A stretch of 26,938 nucleotides of DNA from Obelidium mucronatum (Eukaryota > Chytridiomycota > Chytridiomycetes > Chytridiales > Chytriomycetaceae): NCBI GenBank assembly GCA_025765595.1, contig JAIVFH010000335.1, positions 1-26,938 of the forward strand. Reading direction: 5' to 3'. The notes under the pieces are model-generated. The model searched no databases. It was given only the letters and a program-made list of their open reading frames with translations, and was not told the DNA's origin. Positions 17,397-26,938 of the stretch are shown in pieces (positions within the stretch are counted from its first letter, which is position 1; every line of letters starts with the position of its first letter). Made by a program: the position numbers and the translations under genes.

Positions 17397-19676
17397 ATGA
17401 ATCACGCAATCAACGCCAGCGACAATACCCACAACAGCAATGAATCATTTTTATCTGCCGGATTCCAGTCCTCTGCTTCTTGTACTCACTCACGGACAGC
17501 AAGCAATCAGAGCAGCAGTTTACGCGTTCAGAATCCAGCATCGAATCAACAGAAACTGGCTCAAATGAGTCGCTTACACAGTTTCGCTTCAAGCAGTACA
17601 GTCGCGATTGAAGCTATGGCTATTATTCCTTCATTTACGTCTGGCATGGCGTCGCAGGAAATAGGCATTGGCAATATTACGAATGATGATATCCAAGAGT
17701 CGAGACCTTTGTTGATGACGTCAGAACATTGCAGTGATTTGAATGCACGGCAAACTCCGATCCCAGCTCGAATTATGACTGTTCTTTGCTTTGTCATATT
17801 CTGTGAACCAGTGTCATTGACCATTTTGTGTAATTAGCGAGTATTTCTTTGTGGCCACTTTGACATGCAGAAGAAACACATAACCAACACACACACACAC
17901 ACACACAAAAAAAAAAAAAATAACGCCATTTAGTTCCCTTTATCTACTTCATGGTTCGGGATTTCGGGATTTCTGGTGAAAAAGATGTCGGATTCTACGT
18001 TGGATTTATTGCAAGCGCGTTTTCCTTGGCTCAATTTATGACGAGTTTGCTTTGGGGATGGTGTGAAGTCTCCCTTGAATTATATTACGATTTTAACCAA
18101 AATTAACTCCCTTTTAGGGTGAGTGATCGCGTTGGACGTCGGCCTGTTCTGTTGATTGGCCTTCTCGGAAACGCAATCTCGTTGCTATTATTTGGACAAG
18201 CTCATTCTCTTCAAATGGCAATATTTTCACGTTTTCTATGGTATTTTTAAGTTTTCTACCCCCTTTACTCCTGTTTTTCGCCGAGTTTTTTGAACAACCA
18301 AAACCTCAAAACTCAAAAAAAAAAAAACTAAAAAAAAAAAAAAGTGGTATTCTCAACGGAAACATTGGAATCGCCAAATGCGTGATTGGCGAAATCACAG
18401 ACTCAACAAATCAAGCCTTTGGATTCAGTCTTATTGGAATCATGTGGTCCGTCGGAACGATTCTGGGACCCATTATGGGGGGTTGTTTGGCGAATCCAGT
18501 GCAGCAGTTCCCATGGCTTTTTGGCGGGAATGAGTTTTTGACGCGGAATCCGTATTTTTTACCGTGTGGGGTGAGCGCGGTTGTGAGTTTGATTGGATTT
18601 GTGATTGGATTCTTTTTTATGGAAGAAACGAATGGAAAGTTGGCAAGGGCAACGGCGGCGGGAACGCGGTTGGCTACTGAGGAGGAGTCACCTTGCGATG
18701 ATTTCACCATCACGAGCGATGCTCAATGTGGGGGGCAATCGGAAGCCAGGAAAAAAGGAGCAAGTCCTGAAGCTTCAGGCGCTCGAGATTCTGTGGACAC
18801 TATTGTTGAATCAGCAGGTGGTCAAGCTGGTGGTTCATCCAGAGAAGGCTCAACATCCTGTCTCGAAATTGAGGATTCTGTGCCACAACAAGACCTCTGC
18901 CAAACGGAAAGCAGGATAGAACCTAGCGCTGCGAAATTCGGAAAAGCGGCACTCATGTCAATTATGGCATACGCTCTTCTCGCCTTCCAAAACATTATTC
19001 TTGATGAAGTATTTAGTCTATGGATCGTAACAGGATCTGAAGACGGAGGACTAGGGTACAATAGCGCGGAAGTTGGAATCGTACTTAGTATTATTGGCGC
19101 ACTAGCATTATACATGGTTTGTACATGATATACTTTCTAGAGTGTCGTAAAAACTGACTTTCCGTTTTCTGCTCCCAGCAACTCATAACGTATCCACAAC
19201 TAACAAGAAAATATGCCCCCATATCACTTTTTCGTACTGGCGCTGTACTCTATCTTGTCCCTTACCTGTCATACCCAATCCTCTCTGGATATCTCAACAA
19301 GACAATTGAAAACAAAACTACGATATGGATCCTCCTCATCTGCAACCTCGCTCTCCGTCAATTCTGCAACGTGATAACATACACAAGCATATTTATCCTC
19401 ATCAATAACAGTGCATCGCCAGGGAATTTAGGACTCATCAACGGAATTGCTCAGACGAGTGCTGCTTTTGTGAGGAGTATTGGGCCAGCGTTGGGTGGAA
19501 TCATGTGGGCGTGGAGCATCAATAATGGATTGGGATTTCCCTTTAATTATTGGTTTGTGTTTTTGGTGGTTTCGGCGTGGGGGGTGGGACTGATACTTCA
19601 GTCATGTTTCATCCCAGCGGTGGAGGGTTTTGAAGGGGGAATCGGGGAAGCTGGTTTCACTGGAAGCTCGCATTGA
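17397..19676 (+). CDS. MFS transporter, 12 helices with long N-terminal tail
   Basis: There are five exons: 17397-17829, 17934-18060, 18118-18240, 18345-19116 and 19179-19676, giving 650 aa. All phases agree. The first about 130 residues are polar and S/N-rich, then helices start (ARIMTVLCFVIFCEPVSLTILFPF). The MFS motif A is clear: GWVSDRVGRRPVLL, between helices 2 and 3. RFLCGILNGNIGIAK follows in helix 4, and GIMWSVGTILGPIMGG (motif C-like) in helix 5. A hydrophilic loop of about 120 residues separates the two halves. The second half ends with ALGGIMWAWSINNG and a last helix. The pattern is close to the DHA1/ZIFL (YCR023C-like) drug or metal efflux branch. The substrate is not known, and a plasma or vacuolar membrane location is likely. 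Intron 1 carries a CA repeat and an A run. Confidence 0.88.
17888..17920 (+). repeat. (CA)n plus A-run in MFS intron 1
   Basis: About ten CA units run into 14 consecutive A bases inside the first intron (17830-17933) of the transporter gene. It is a simple-sequence repeat with no coding role. Confidence 0.9.
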
Positions 19677-19757
19677 GATTTTCTGCAGTACCAAAAATAA
19701 CAAATAACTAGAAGGCTACAGGGTTTGTTTTATAGTATTTGAGCAAAGGAAAAAAAC

Positions 19758-20515
19758 ATGGCTTTGACGTTCAAAACTCTGATCTCATCTTCAGCGCTCG
19801 CAGGCAGCTTCTTCCTCATTGGAGACACATCGGCACAGATCTTGACGGGAAAAGTGAAGCTTCCATCACGAAACAGGAGCTTCGAGAGGTCTGATTCGAT
19901 ATCAGATGTTTTGATGGATCTCAAGGAGAGCATATCATTATGGGACAGCGAACGAACATTGAAAATGAGTTGAGTGACTTGTCTTTCAACTTGGTTGTAG
20001 TGTTGACAAGGCACTACTTTCGTTTGATCTTATCAATCGCCAAATCTGTGATCATCAAAAACACCAACGTACATTCGAACCCATCAAAAAAAATAGCTGC
20101 GTTTGGATTTGGCGTAAACGGATGGTACTTTGTTTCAGCTTTCCATATCCTGGATAAAGTTGTTGGACCCTCAAAGACATTCAAACTTGCTGCAACGAAA
20201 TCTGTCTTGAATCAACTTATATTTTCGCCACCCTATTTGTGCGCCTTTCTTTATTATTCCGCTGCGTATGTGCATCCGCCCCAAGCTGGCCAGACAACTG
20301 TAACTCCAATGGATTCCGTTGTTCGAAAATTCCCGGGCTTGTACGCAAGTGCTTGGGCGGTTTGGCCGGCCGTGAATTTGATCACTTTTCGTTATGTTCC
20401 TGCTGGATTGGCGAGAGTTGCGTTTTTGAATGGCATGGGAATTGGCTGGACGGCATACATTGCCAAAATTGGAGCTGACGCCGCAATAGTGGCTGATAAT
20501 GAATATGCGCTGTAA
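19758..20515 (+). CDS. Mpv17/PMP22 family membrane protein P2
   Basis: There are two exons, 19758-19968 and 20097-20515, giving 209 aa. The intron is 128 nt, the longest among the four copies, but it interrupts the same codon after ERTLKM. The signature WPAVNLITFRYVPAG plus RVAFLNGMGIGWTAYIA is intact. The N-terminal helix reads SSALAGSFFLIGDTSAQ. P2 and P3 share most features, including AFLYYSAAY and a C-terminal NEYAL/DEYAL, so they are the most recent pair of the array. The start is 81 bp after the transporter stop codon. Confidence 0.9.
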
Positions 20516-20577
20516 ATATATTGGATTTTTGGGTAAAGACGCGTTTACGCCTTTTATTTGCCTTTTATTGGTTTTTC

Positions 20578-20580
<3 letters not shown>

Positions 20581-20622
<42 letters not shown>
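20581..20622 (+). repeat. T42 homopolymer between P2 and P3
   Basis: An uninterrupted run of 42 T bases lies 86 bp before the start codon of P3. Such length is prone to slippage, so the exact count in the assembly should not be trusted. Confidence 0.9.
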
Positions 20623-20623
<1 letters not shown>

Positions 20624-20708
20624 GTTGTTGTCAAGCCATATGGTTTCGGATTCTTTCGGATGTGGCAAGGAAAAAACAAAAAAAACTCGGAACGTCAAAA
20701 AAGGGGAG

Positions 20709-21416
20709 ATGGCCTTATCATTCAAGAGTCTGTTTTCAGCATCAACCCTTGCAGGATCGTTCTTCTTTATTGGCGATACAACCGCTCAGATAATGACAGG
20801 AAAGCTGAAGCTACCGCCCAGTCTGACTGAGAAGTCCAACAAACCACTATTGGAATCCTTGAAAGTCGAACTGCCCACAGCAATTTCCACTTGGGACCAT
20901 GAGCGAACTTTAAAAATGAGTTGAGTGACGGTTTCTCTTGTCTTTGTTCTGGGACGGAGTTGACTCAACAAATTAATTCTACACAAACTCCGAATTACAA
21001 ATTCTATTGCCACAGCTGCTTTCGGATTCGCAGTAAACGGATGGTACTTTTACGCTGGATTCCACGTTCTTGATCGCCTGATTGGTCCTTCTAAAAGTTT
21101 CAAATTGGCAGCAACCAAAGCCGTCATGAGCCAGCTCTTTTTCTCGCCTCCGTATTTATCTGCATTTCTGTATTATTCCGCTGCTTATATAAACCCTCCC
21201 AAACCGGGGTTCACTCCGATGGATTCCGTGATTGAAAAGTTCCCACAGCTTTATGCGAGCGCTTGGGCGATCTGGCCTGCAGTTAACCTGATAACATTCA
21301 GGTATTTACCGCCTGGTCTTGCGCGAGTTGCTTTTCTGAACGGAATGGGAATTGGGTGGAATGCTTACATGGCAAAGTTGGGGACACAGACTTTCGACGA
21401 TGAGTATGCGTTATAG
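20709..21416 (+). CDS. Mpv17/PMP22 family membrane protein P3
   Basis: There are two exons, 20709-20919 and 21016-21416, giving 203 aa. The 96-nt intron sits at the same phase-1 position as in the other copies. Signature: WPAVNLITFRYLPPG and RVAFLNGMGIGWNAYMAKLG. The chosen start (MALSFKSLFSASTLAGS) aligns with the start of P1 and P2; the frame is open further upstream only through the T-run region. The C-terminus DDEYAL matches P2. Its function is likely the same as that of P2, with possible division of labour by expression. Confidence 0.9.
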
Positions 21417-21558
21417 AAGAAAAAGTACAAATGAACAGAATTGAAGCATCAAAACAGGTGCACAATTCCTACTCCTCATAAACAATTACCAAACTGATTT
21501 ATCGTTTGGCCCCAAAAACTGGCACTCAATTTCCACTTCGATTGACAACTTTAAGTCT

Positions 21559-22278
21559 ATGACCAAAATGTATCCTTCTATTCGTATGCTTGGCTATTCG
21601 TCTGCTATTGCTGCATCCTTTTTCTTTGTGGGCGATGCCTCTGCACAAGTGTTATCAGGAACAATCTCAGTCCCTTCGCAATTCAACCCATCTACGTGGA
21701 ACTTTCCGAACCGAACTCAAACATTTTCAATGGAACTACGGAGAGCTGTGCAAACCTGGGATTACGAGCGAACGTTGAAAATGAGTTGAGTTTGTACTTG
21801 CATTTTTTGACAGCACATTGAAAGGTAACTATTCTCGAACGACTTAGCTGCTTTCGGAGCGGGCTTCCATGGATTCTTTTTCCTTTCAAGCTTTCGATTC
21901 TTGGATAAAAGAATTGGCTTCAACAGAGTTTTCCATGTCGCTGCGACAAAGGCTGTGCTTAACCAAATAGTCTTTGCGCCAATATACCTTTCAGCCTTTC
22001 TCTATTATCAGTCTACATTCGTCACTTCATATGCCGGGGTCAATACGGGTTCCCCAACGGAATTTGTTTCTCAAAACTTTCTTGGGCTCTATTCAAAAGC
22101 GTGGCTTTATTGGCCTATCGTAAATTGTATTTCCTTCCGTTTTGTTCCCGCTGGTGTACCTCGATTGGTTTTTTTGGCTCCATTTTGGGCGGCTTGGATT
22201 GCTAGAATTGGGACACAGCCATCAACAGAATCATCTTCCAGTCTCGAGTTTGGGCGCCTTGACATACAATCGCTGTGA
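21559..22278 (+). CDS. Mpv17/PMP22 family membrane protein P4, divergent copy
   Basis: There are two exons, 21559-21784 and 21848-22278, giving 218 aa. The intron (63 nt) is at the shared phase-1 site. This copy is the least conserved. The signature reads WPIVNCISFRFVPAG and the last part RLVFLAPFWAAWIARIG, and TAFGAGFHGFFF replaces the TAFGFxVNGWYF block. The N-terminal helix (SSAIAASFFFVGDASAQ) is kept. The frame is fully open, so it looks functional with changed specificity rather than decayed. It has no EYAL tail. Confidence 0.87.
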
Positions 22279-22600
22279 CGGAACGTTTATATCAATTAGC
22301 AAGTCTTTTTTCTATTGTACCTCATATTCATCAATGGACCAATTAAGCTGAATCTTAACTGTCGTCTCCATTTTTAACTGCAAGCCCTCATATTTCTGAG
22401 AAGTATGACTGCGCCAACTCCACGCCTATCAATCAAATGTGCCAATAATTTGGATTATCGAAATAAGATATGATGGTCGTTCTGGACATAATGAAACTGT
22501 GCGTGTGGCACATTCAATTCTGAAACCGAAAAAAATTCTGGGGAGTATAAAACCTGGCATGCAAAAGCCGAGAGTTTCAAGTCTTCATCGCAAAAAGCTC
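22279..22600. other. Intergenic region upstream of the FAAL-carrier-reductase gene
   Basis: No protein family or RNA gene is seen. An open frame leads into the enzyme gene from 22439 without an ATG until 22559. A short upstream ATG frame starts at 22405 and ends after 18 codons; it may be an upstream ORF or an extra 5' exon. A TATAAAA element lies at 22546-22552. Confidence 0.45.
22546..22552 (+). promoter_or_regulatory. TATA box of the FAAL-carrier-reductase gene
   Basis: TATAAAA sits 49 bp before the ATG at 22601. This spacing would put the transcription start near 22575-22580 and supports 22601 as the translation start rather than the ATG at 22559. Confidence 0.45.
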
Positions 22601-25600
22601 ATGTCTACAGATTCTCTCTTTTCTCGTTTGGAAGCCTTTCCGTCTGATATTCCTTTCATGGTAAAGGCCATGACCAATATCCAAAATGCTAAATCATCAG
22701 CTTTTCGAACTCAGAATTGGATTAATGAGCAAGGAAAGAATACCGTCAGTCTTACGTTCGGAGACTTCTCGGCCCAAGTGCAGTTGTATGCAAAAGTTCT
22801 GATGAGCCATCAAGAACTGAAATTGACCAAGGGAGATTCTGCCGTGCTCATGTTTGAACCAGGAATCCAGTTTTATGTGACGATTCTGGCCTGTTTTTAT
22901 GCCGGTATGCGTTCATCCCTCAATAACTTCCAAATAACTCACCCAGTCTTTTAGGCATCATTGTGGTTCCAATCTACCCACCGTTTCCGCCAAATAAGGC
23001 ATCTGAAATGGAGAAAGTGCGTCGCATTTTAAGCGACTTTCTGCCTGGCCTCCCATTGGGGAAGAAGATGATTATCCTCTGCTCAAAACTCATTTCGTCT
23101 TCCATCGAAATGGCAAAAATGACTCAAATTTTTTCCGGAGATCCAGTGTGGAAATGGGTACAGTCGCAAAAGTTTCTGAACATTGACAGCTTTGTGAAGG
23201 AGTCAGCTATATCCGAACTCTCGTTTGTTCTCCCCCCACCGCCTTGCGCAGACGATATTGCGTTTATTCAGTATACAAGGTTTTTTATCCATATTTTATT
23301 TTACATACATATTTTGACAACTATAACTGTTCCAGTGGATCAACAGGACAACCAAAAGGCGTCATCAACAAATACTGCCATGTCTTGGAAAATTGTCGAC
23401 AAATGAACTCTGTCTCGGATGCTAAACTGTTTAGACCGGATGGCAAACGAGAGCGTCTACTCAGCTGGCTGCCCCAGGTGAATGTCGTTGATTTGCGTTT
23501 GACGTTTCTAGTGAGTTGATTTGACCACCTCATAGTACCATGATTACGGCTTGATAGGCGTGTTCCTATTTCATGGAATTTATGCTGGCGCCGAGTTGAA
23601 TCTCATGTCTCCATTCACATTTATCCAGAAACCTTTGCTTTGGATGGAGAAGGTTTCTGAACTGGTAAGTTCTTGTGTCGCATGATACAATCAACGTTTG
23701 GTCTAACGTGGATTTTAAAAAACTCCAAAGAGGATCACAGCCACTGCATCACCCAATTTTGGATTCGCTCTGGCTCTCAAAAAGTCAAAAGAGTCACAGG
23801 CCTCAGGGGTTATGCTGAAATTGGACCTGAGCTCGCTGAGATTTCTTTCTTGTGGAGCTGAACCAATTCAAGCCCCGATGATTTCGGACTTTATGGCCTT
23901 CTTCAACGGACATGGACTTGGTAAAGTCTTTTCGCCGTGTTATGGGTAAATTTTGGACAACTTTACTCCATAGTCATTGATTTGGTTAACTTTGTGTAGA
24001 TTGGCAGAACATGTGTTGGGAGCCACGTCTGCATTTCCTGGAGTGGATATGAAAGTTCAAGACAACCGAGTTTCATGCGGAACCCCATTACCAGGAGTGA
24101 CACTGCGAATTGTTGATCATGAGTCGCTTCGCGAAGTTCCCGATGGCGAAACGGGAGAAATTTGGATTGATGGCGATTCCAAGTCAGGTGGGTATTGGAA
24201 TAATCCGGAACTGACTTCCGAAACTTTCCACGCGGAGCTCGAGGCATGCCCAGGAAAAAAGTTTCTTAGAACTGGCGATTTGGGATTTTTGAAAGACGGA
24301 GAGATTTATGTCTCTGGCCGTCTCAAGACTTGGTGATTGTTCAAGGCCGAAATTTCTTTGCCAATGACATTGAACATGCTGCACTTGTATCCCAAGGCAA
24401 AATGCTTCGTCCGGGATCTATTGCGGCCTTTTCTGTTGACTCCAAGGACCCAAGTTCGCCCGAGCACCTTGTTATTGTGGTTGAAGTCAAAGATTCCTTG
24501 ATGAAGGCTTCAGCCCAAACCCTCCTTGAAGTGGCCGCTGGAATCACAAAGGACGTGTCTACGATCATGGGAATATCTCCATCTTTTGTGGTTCTTGTGA
24601 AACCAAAGTCTGTTCCAAAAACCACCAGTGGCAAGATAATGAGGCGAGCAACTCGTGAACTTTACCAGGAAAACAAACTCGCGTCAGTTTACACGTTCCC
24701 ACAACATATAAGCGTTACTGGAAATGCTTCAAAGTCAAAAACGGGAATCATACAAAAAATGCGCAGCTTCTTTCAAACGACATCATCTCCAATCAAGCGA
24801 AATGATTCAGCCGTCAACTTTGTGAGCCAGAACCCTGGCGACTCCGATGCTTCTGGGACGTTCATATCCCAAGTAGAAATGTGCTCCATCGAAAAGCAAG
24901 TAGCATCAGTGTGGTCGAACGTTTTGGGTATTCCAACGACAAGTATCTCTAGCGACTCCGACTTTTTCGCACTCGGCGGCACTTCTATGCAAGCAATCAT
25001 GGTTCTTAACAAGCTAAATCAAGATTATTCTCCTGGGTTTGAAGGGATCACAATCCTGATGTTTGCTGCACGGCCTACTGTTTCTGGTCTTGCGGATTTA
25101 TGGACGGATGCTCGAATGCCACGAGTGGCTGAGGCTGCCCTGACAAAGGAAGAGGCTTTGAAGGAGTATTTTGATGAGATTGAATCCCTTGACGATATGA
25201 TTATTAACGCGGATGGCGCCGCTGTGCCATTTGACATTTCACGCATTGCAGGAAATTCATCTACGATTTTGTTGACTGGAGCGAATGGGTTTGTTGGAAG
25301 CGGGATCTACTACAGCTTCAAGAAACATAATTCAAGCGTCAGAGTGATTTGCCATGTTCGTGCAAAAACAAAAGAGCTTGGTGCTATAAGAGTGAAGGAA
25401 GCTGTGGCATTTTATCATGGGGAGTGGAATGCAGCGTGGCCAGAGCCGGAAGTGGTTGTGGGCGATATTGCTGAACCACAACTGGGTGTTAGTGTTGACG
25501 ACTGGGAATTTTTGGCAACGGCGGTTGACTTGATAATCCATAATGCTGCCAAAGTGAGTGATTTTCGTACTTTTTAAGTCTTTATTGTACTAATCAGATT

Positions 25601-26535
25601 CACATCAGGTTGATTTTGTGCTCCCTTATCAATCTCTTCGCAAAACCAATGTGGTTAGCACTGTTGAAGTGCTACGGTTGGCTTCAGTCACGAAAGTGAA
25701 AGGCGTTGTCTTTATGTCTTCGGCCTCTGCTGTTCAACCAAAGAGCTCGGCTTTTGCAAACGGCACTCCTGAAGATGTTGCCTTAGAAAACCTCGCAGGC
25801 GATTTCTTCTTTGGTTATGGACAAACAAAGAATATATCAGAAGTTCTTTGTCAAAAAGCTCGGACAAGGGGGATTCCTACTGTGTCTATTCGCGTCGGTT
25901 TTGTGGGGGGCAGCTCCCAAACTTTTGGTAAGTGCTATAGTTTCAGGGAAGGTTGTTATCCTTAACCCGCACGAATTGTAGTCACAAATTATGACATGAC
26001 TTGGGACTTCATCAAAACAATGAAAGAGAAGCAAATATCTTTGATAGACAATAGCTTCATTCAAATCACACCTGTTGATTTCTTGGCTGATAGTATTACG
26101 GCGTTATGCCTCACACCTGAGTTTTGGGGGAAACCATGCGTGCATTTGTGTCCAGCCATTGAAACTTGTATTTCGTGGACGCAACTTTCTCGCTTACTCA
26201 AGCTGTCAGACTCGAGGAATCGCTCAATGCCAGCTGACGTGTTTACAACTATCATGATGCGAGAATGCAAAGACCCAAGATCACCACTCTTTCCCTTTTC
26301 AGAAGCAATTGAAGCCATGGCTGTCACAAAATTCAAGCAGTCGTGGCTTGTTCCTTCAGATATTCTCAATCAATCACAACGCATTCCAAATGCCACTGAT
26401 CTGGGTGGGTTACTTGACGCACTTCTTTTCCAGTATGGAAACCCCCGATACGACTTCCAAAAATCTTCCCATTCAAACTCCTCTTTAATTGTTCTGATTG
26501 CTGCCCAAAACAAAAAATACTTTTGGATCGCTTAG
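22601..26535 (+). CDS. FAAL-like adenylation / carrier protein / thioester reductase, with frameshift
   Basis: Exons: 22601-22904, 22955-23279, 23336-23477, 23536-23664, 23731-23945, 24000-25553, 25609-25927 and 25982-26535, with seven introns of 50-66 nt. The protein would be about 1180 aa. The N-terminal half is an AMP-binding domain of the fatty acyl-AMP ligase branch: YTSGSTGQPKGV (P-loop), WLPQYHDYGLIG, SPNFGFAL, LSCGAEPI, YGLAEHVLGAT and GRNFFANDIE. It would activate a fatty or carboxylic acid as acyl-AMP. A carrier domain follows with phosphopantetheine serine in FFALGGTSMQ (about residue 700). A reductase domain comes last, with GANGFVGSGI (NAD(P)H loop), IIHNAAKVDF and the catalytic YGQTK. 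The expected product is an aldehyde or alcohol. One base is missing near 24327 (GRLK then LVIVQGRN out of frame), splitting the ORF. The ATG at 22559 is an alternative start. Confidence 0.85.
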
Positions 26536-26867
26536 GATATCAGTTCCAATAAAATGCAAATAATGCTGGATTACAGGAGCAGTTGGTTGTTATTGAATCA
26601 TCCCAATATTCTGCTATACGAATGGTCGCGGCGGCCACACAGAAATTTGGTCTTAACGATCGTCGTAGTTCATGCAGGGTGTCATTCAGATTTTATCATT
26701 TTGAAGGAATTCCAACCGTTTTTTGATCTTTGTAGCACATGAGGAAATCGGTTAGGTTGAGATGAAGTGTGAATTGAAATCGAATGAGGCTCTACGTTGC
26801 TACACTTCCTTTTGAAATTTTTCCCCTATCGTCACTTCCTCGACATCCCAAAACCCTACTGCAGTGC
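26536..26867. other. Spacer between the reductase gene and tRNA-Arg
   Basis: Apart from the AATAAA at 26548-26553, no feature could be supported. A 62-codon open frame at 26554-26742 has no recognisable motif and no coding-like neighbours. Confidence 0.4.
26548..26553 (+). terminator. Poly(A) signal of the FAAL-carrier-reductase gene
   Basis: AATAAA lies 13 bases after the TAG stop of the multidomain enzyme gene. Confidence 0.55.
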
Positions 26868-26937
26868 GATCAGAGTGGGGATTGAACCCACGACCCTCAG
26901 ATTCGAAGACTGATGCGCTGCCCTGCGCTATCCGACC
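26868..26937 (-). tRNA. tRNA-Arg (anticodon UCG)
   Basis: The minus strand gives acceptor GGTCGGA/TCTGATC (two G-T wobbles), D arm GCGC/GCGC, anticodon loop CTTCGAA with anticodon TCG, and T arm GTGGG-TTCAATC-CCCAC. The anticodon stem TCAGT/TCTGA has a T:T mismatch next to the loop. TCG reads CGA (Arg). No intron is present. The D loop is short (AGGGCA). The gene ends one base before the window edge, so its promoter side is not visible. Confidence 0.85.
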
Positions 26938-26938
26938 G

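Noticed and set aside
24325..24336. A tiny intron explaining the frameshift in the acyl-AMP ligase
   Set aside because: No GT-AG or GC-AG pair of realistic length fits without deleting the conserved GRLKD or GRNFF motifs.
1..26938. CRISPR arrays, transposases, reverse transcriptases, viral genes or toxin genes
   Set aside because: I looked for regularly spaced repeats, terminal inverted repeats with transposase motifs and RT motifs (YxDD) and saw none. The repeats present are simple sequence or the short GACTTAAAAG set.

Overview
The window is nuclear DNA of a eukaryote. Nearly every gene is split by short spliceosomal introns (mostly about 50-105 nt) with CTAAC/CTGAC/TTAAC-like branch points, and AATAAA signals follow several stop codons. 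Two tRNA genes are present and intergenic spacers are very short. Gene content and intron style fit a fungus best, most likely an early-diverging (zoosporic) lineage. That placement is inference and has not been tested by any search.

Left part (1-7870), mixed strands, mostly housekeeping genes: the 3' end of a RING-H2 protein (+); a class I SAM methyltransferase (-); GTP cyclohydrolase I (-) diverging by 46 bp from an AKAP7/2H-type RNA phosphoesterase (+); an unrecognised spliced gene fragment (-) beside tRNA-Asp(GUC) (-); DPH7, a diphthamide-pathway WD protein (-), diverging by 28 bp from an ALKBH8-type AlkB dioxygenase (+); and a seven-helix membrane protein (-). The DPH7/AlkB pair joins two translation-modification genes at one tiny shared promoter.

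Right part (8133-26535): nine consecutive + strand genes. First come three tandem glutamine-rich low-complexity proteins (A, B, C). They share intron positions and short motifs, so they look like fast-diverging paralogs. Next are four Mpv17/PMP22-family membrane proteins (P1-P4), all with the same phase-1 intron, with a 12-helix MFS transporter lying between P1 and P2. Last is a large multidomain enzyme: fatty acyl-AMP ligase-like adenylation domain, carrier protein, then NAD(P)H thioester reductase. It has a one-base frameshift in the adenylation domain. A tRNA-Arg(UCG) on the minus strand closes the window.

The most distinctive items are the Q-rich paralog cluster, the FAAL-carrier-reductase enzyme with its frameshift, the DPH7/AlkB divergent pair, and two probable GC-AG introns in adjacent genes. 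Exon boundaries were worked out by eye from reading-frame phase and splice motifs, so transcript data would be needed to confirm them.
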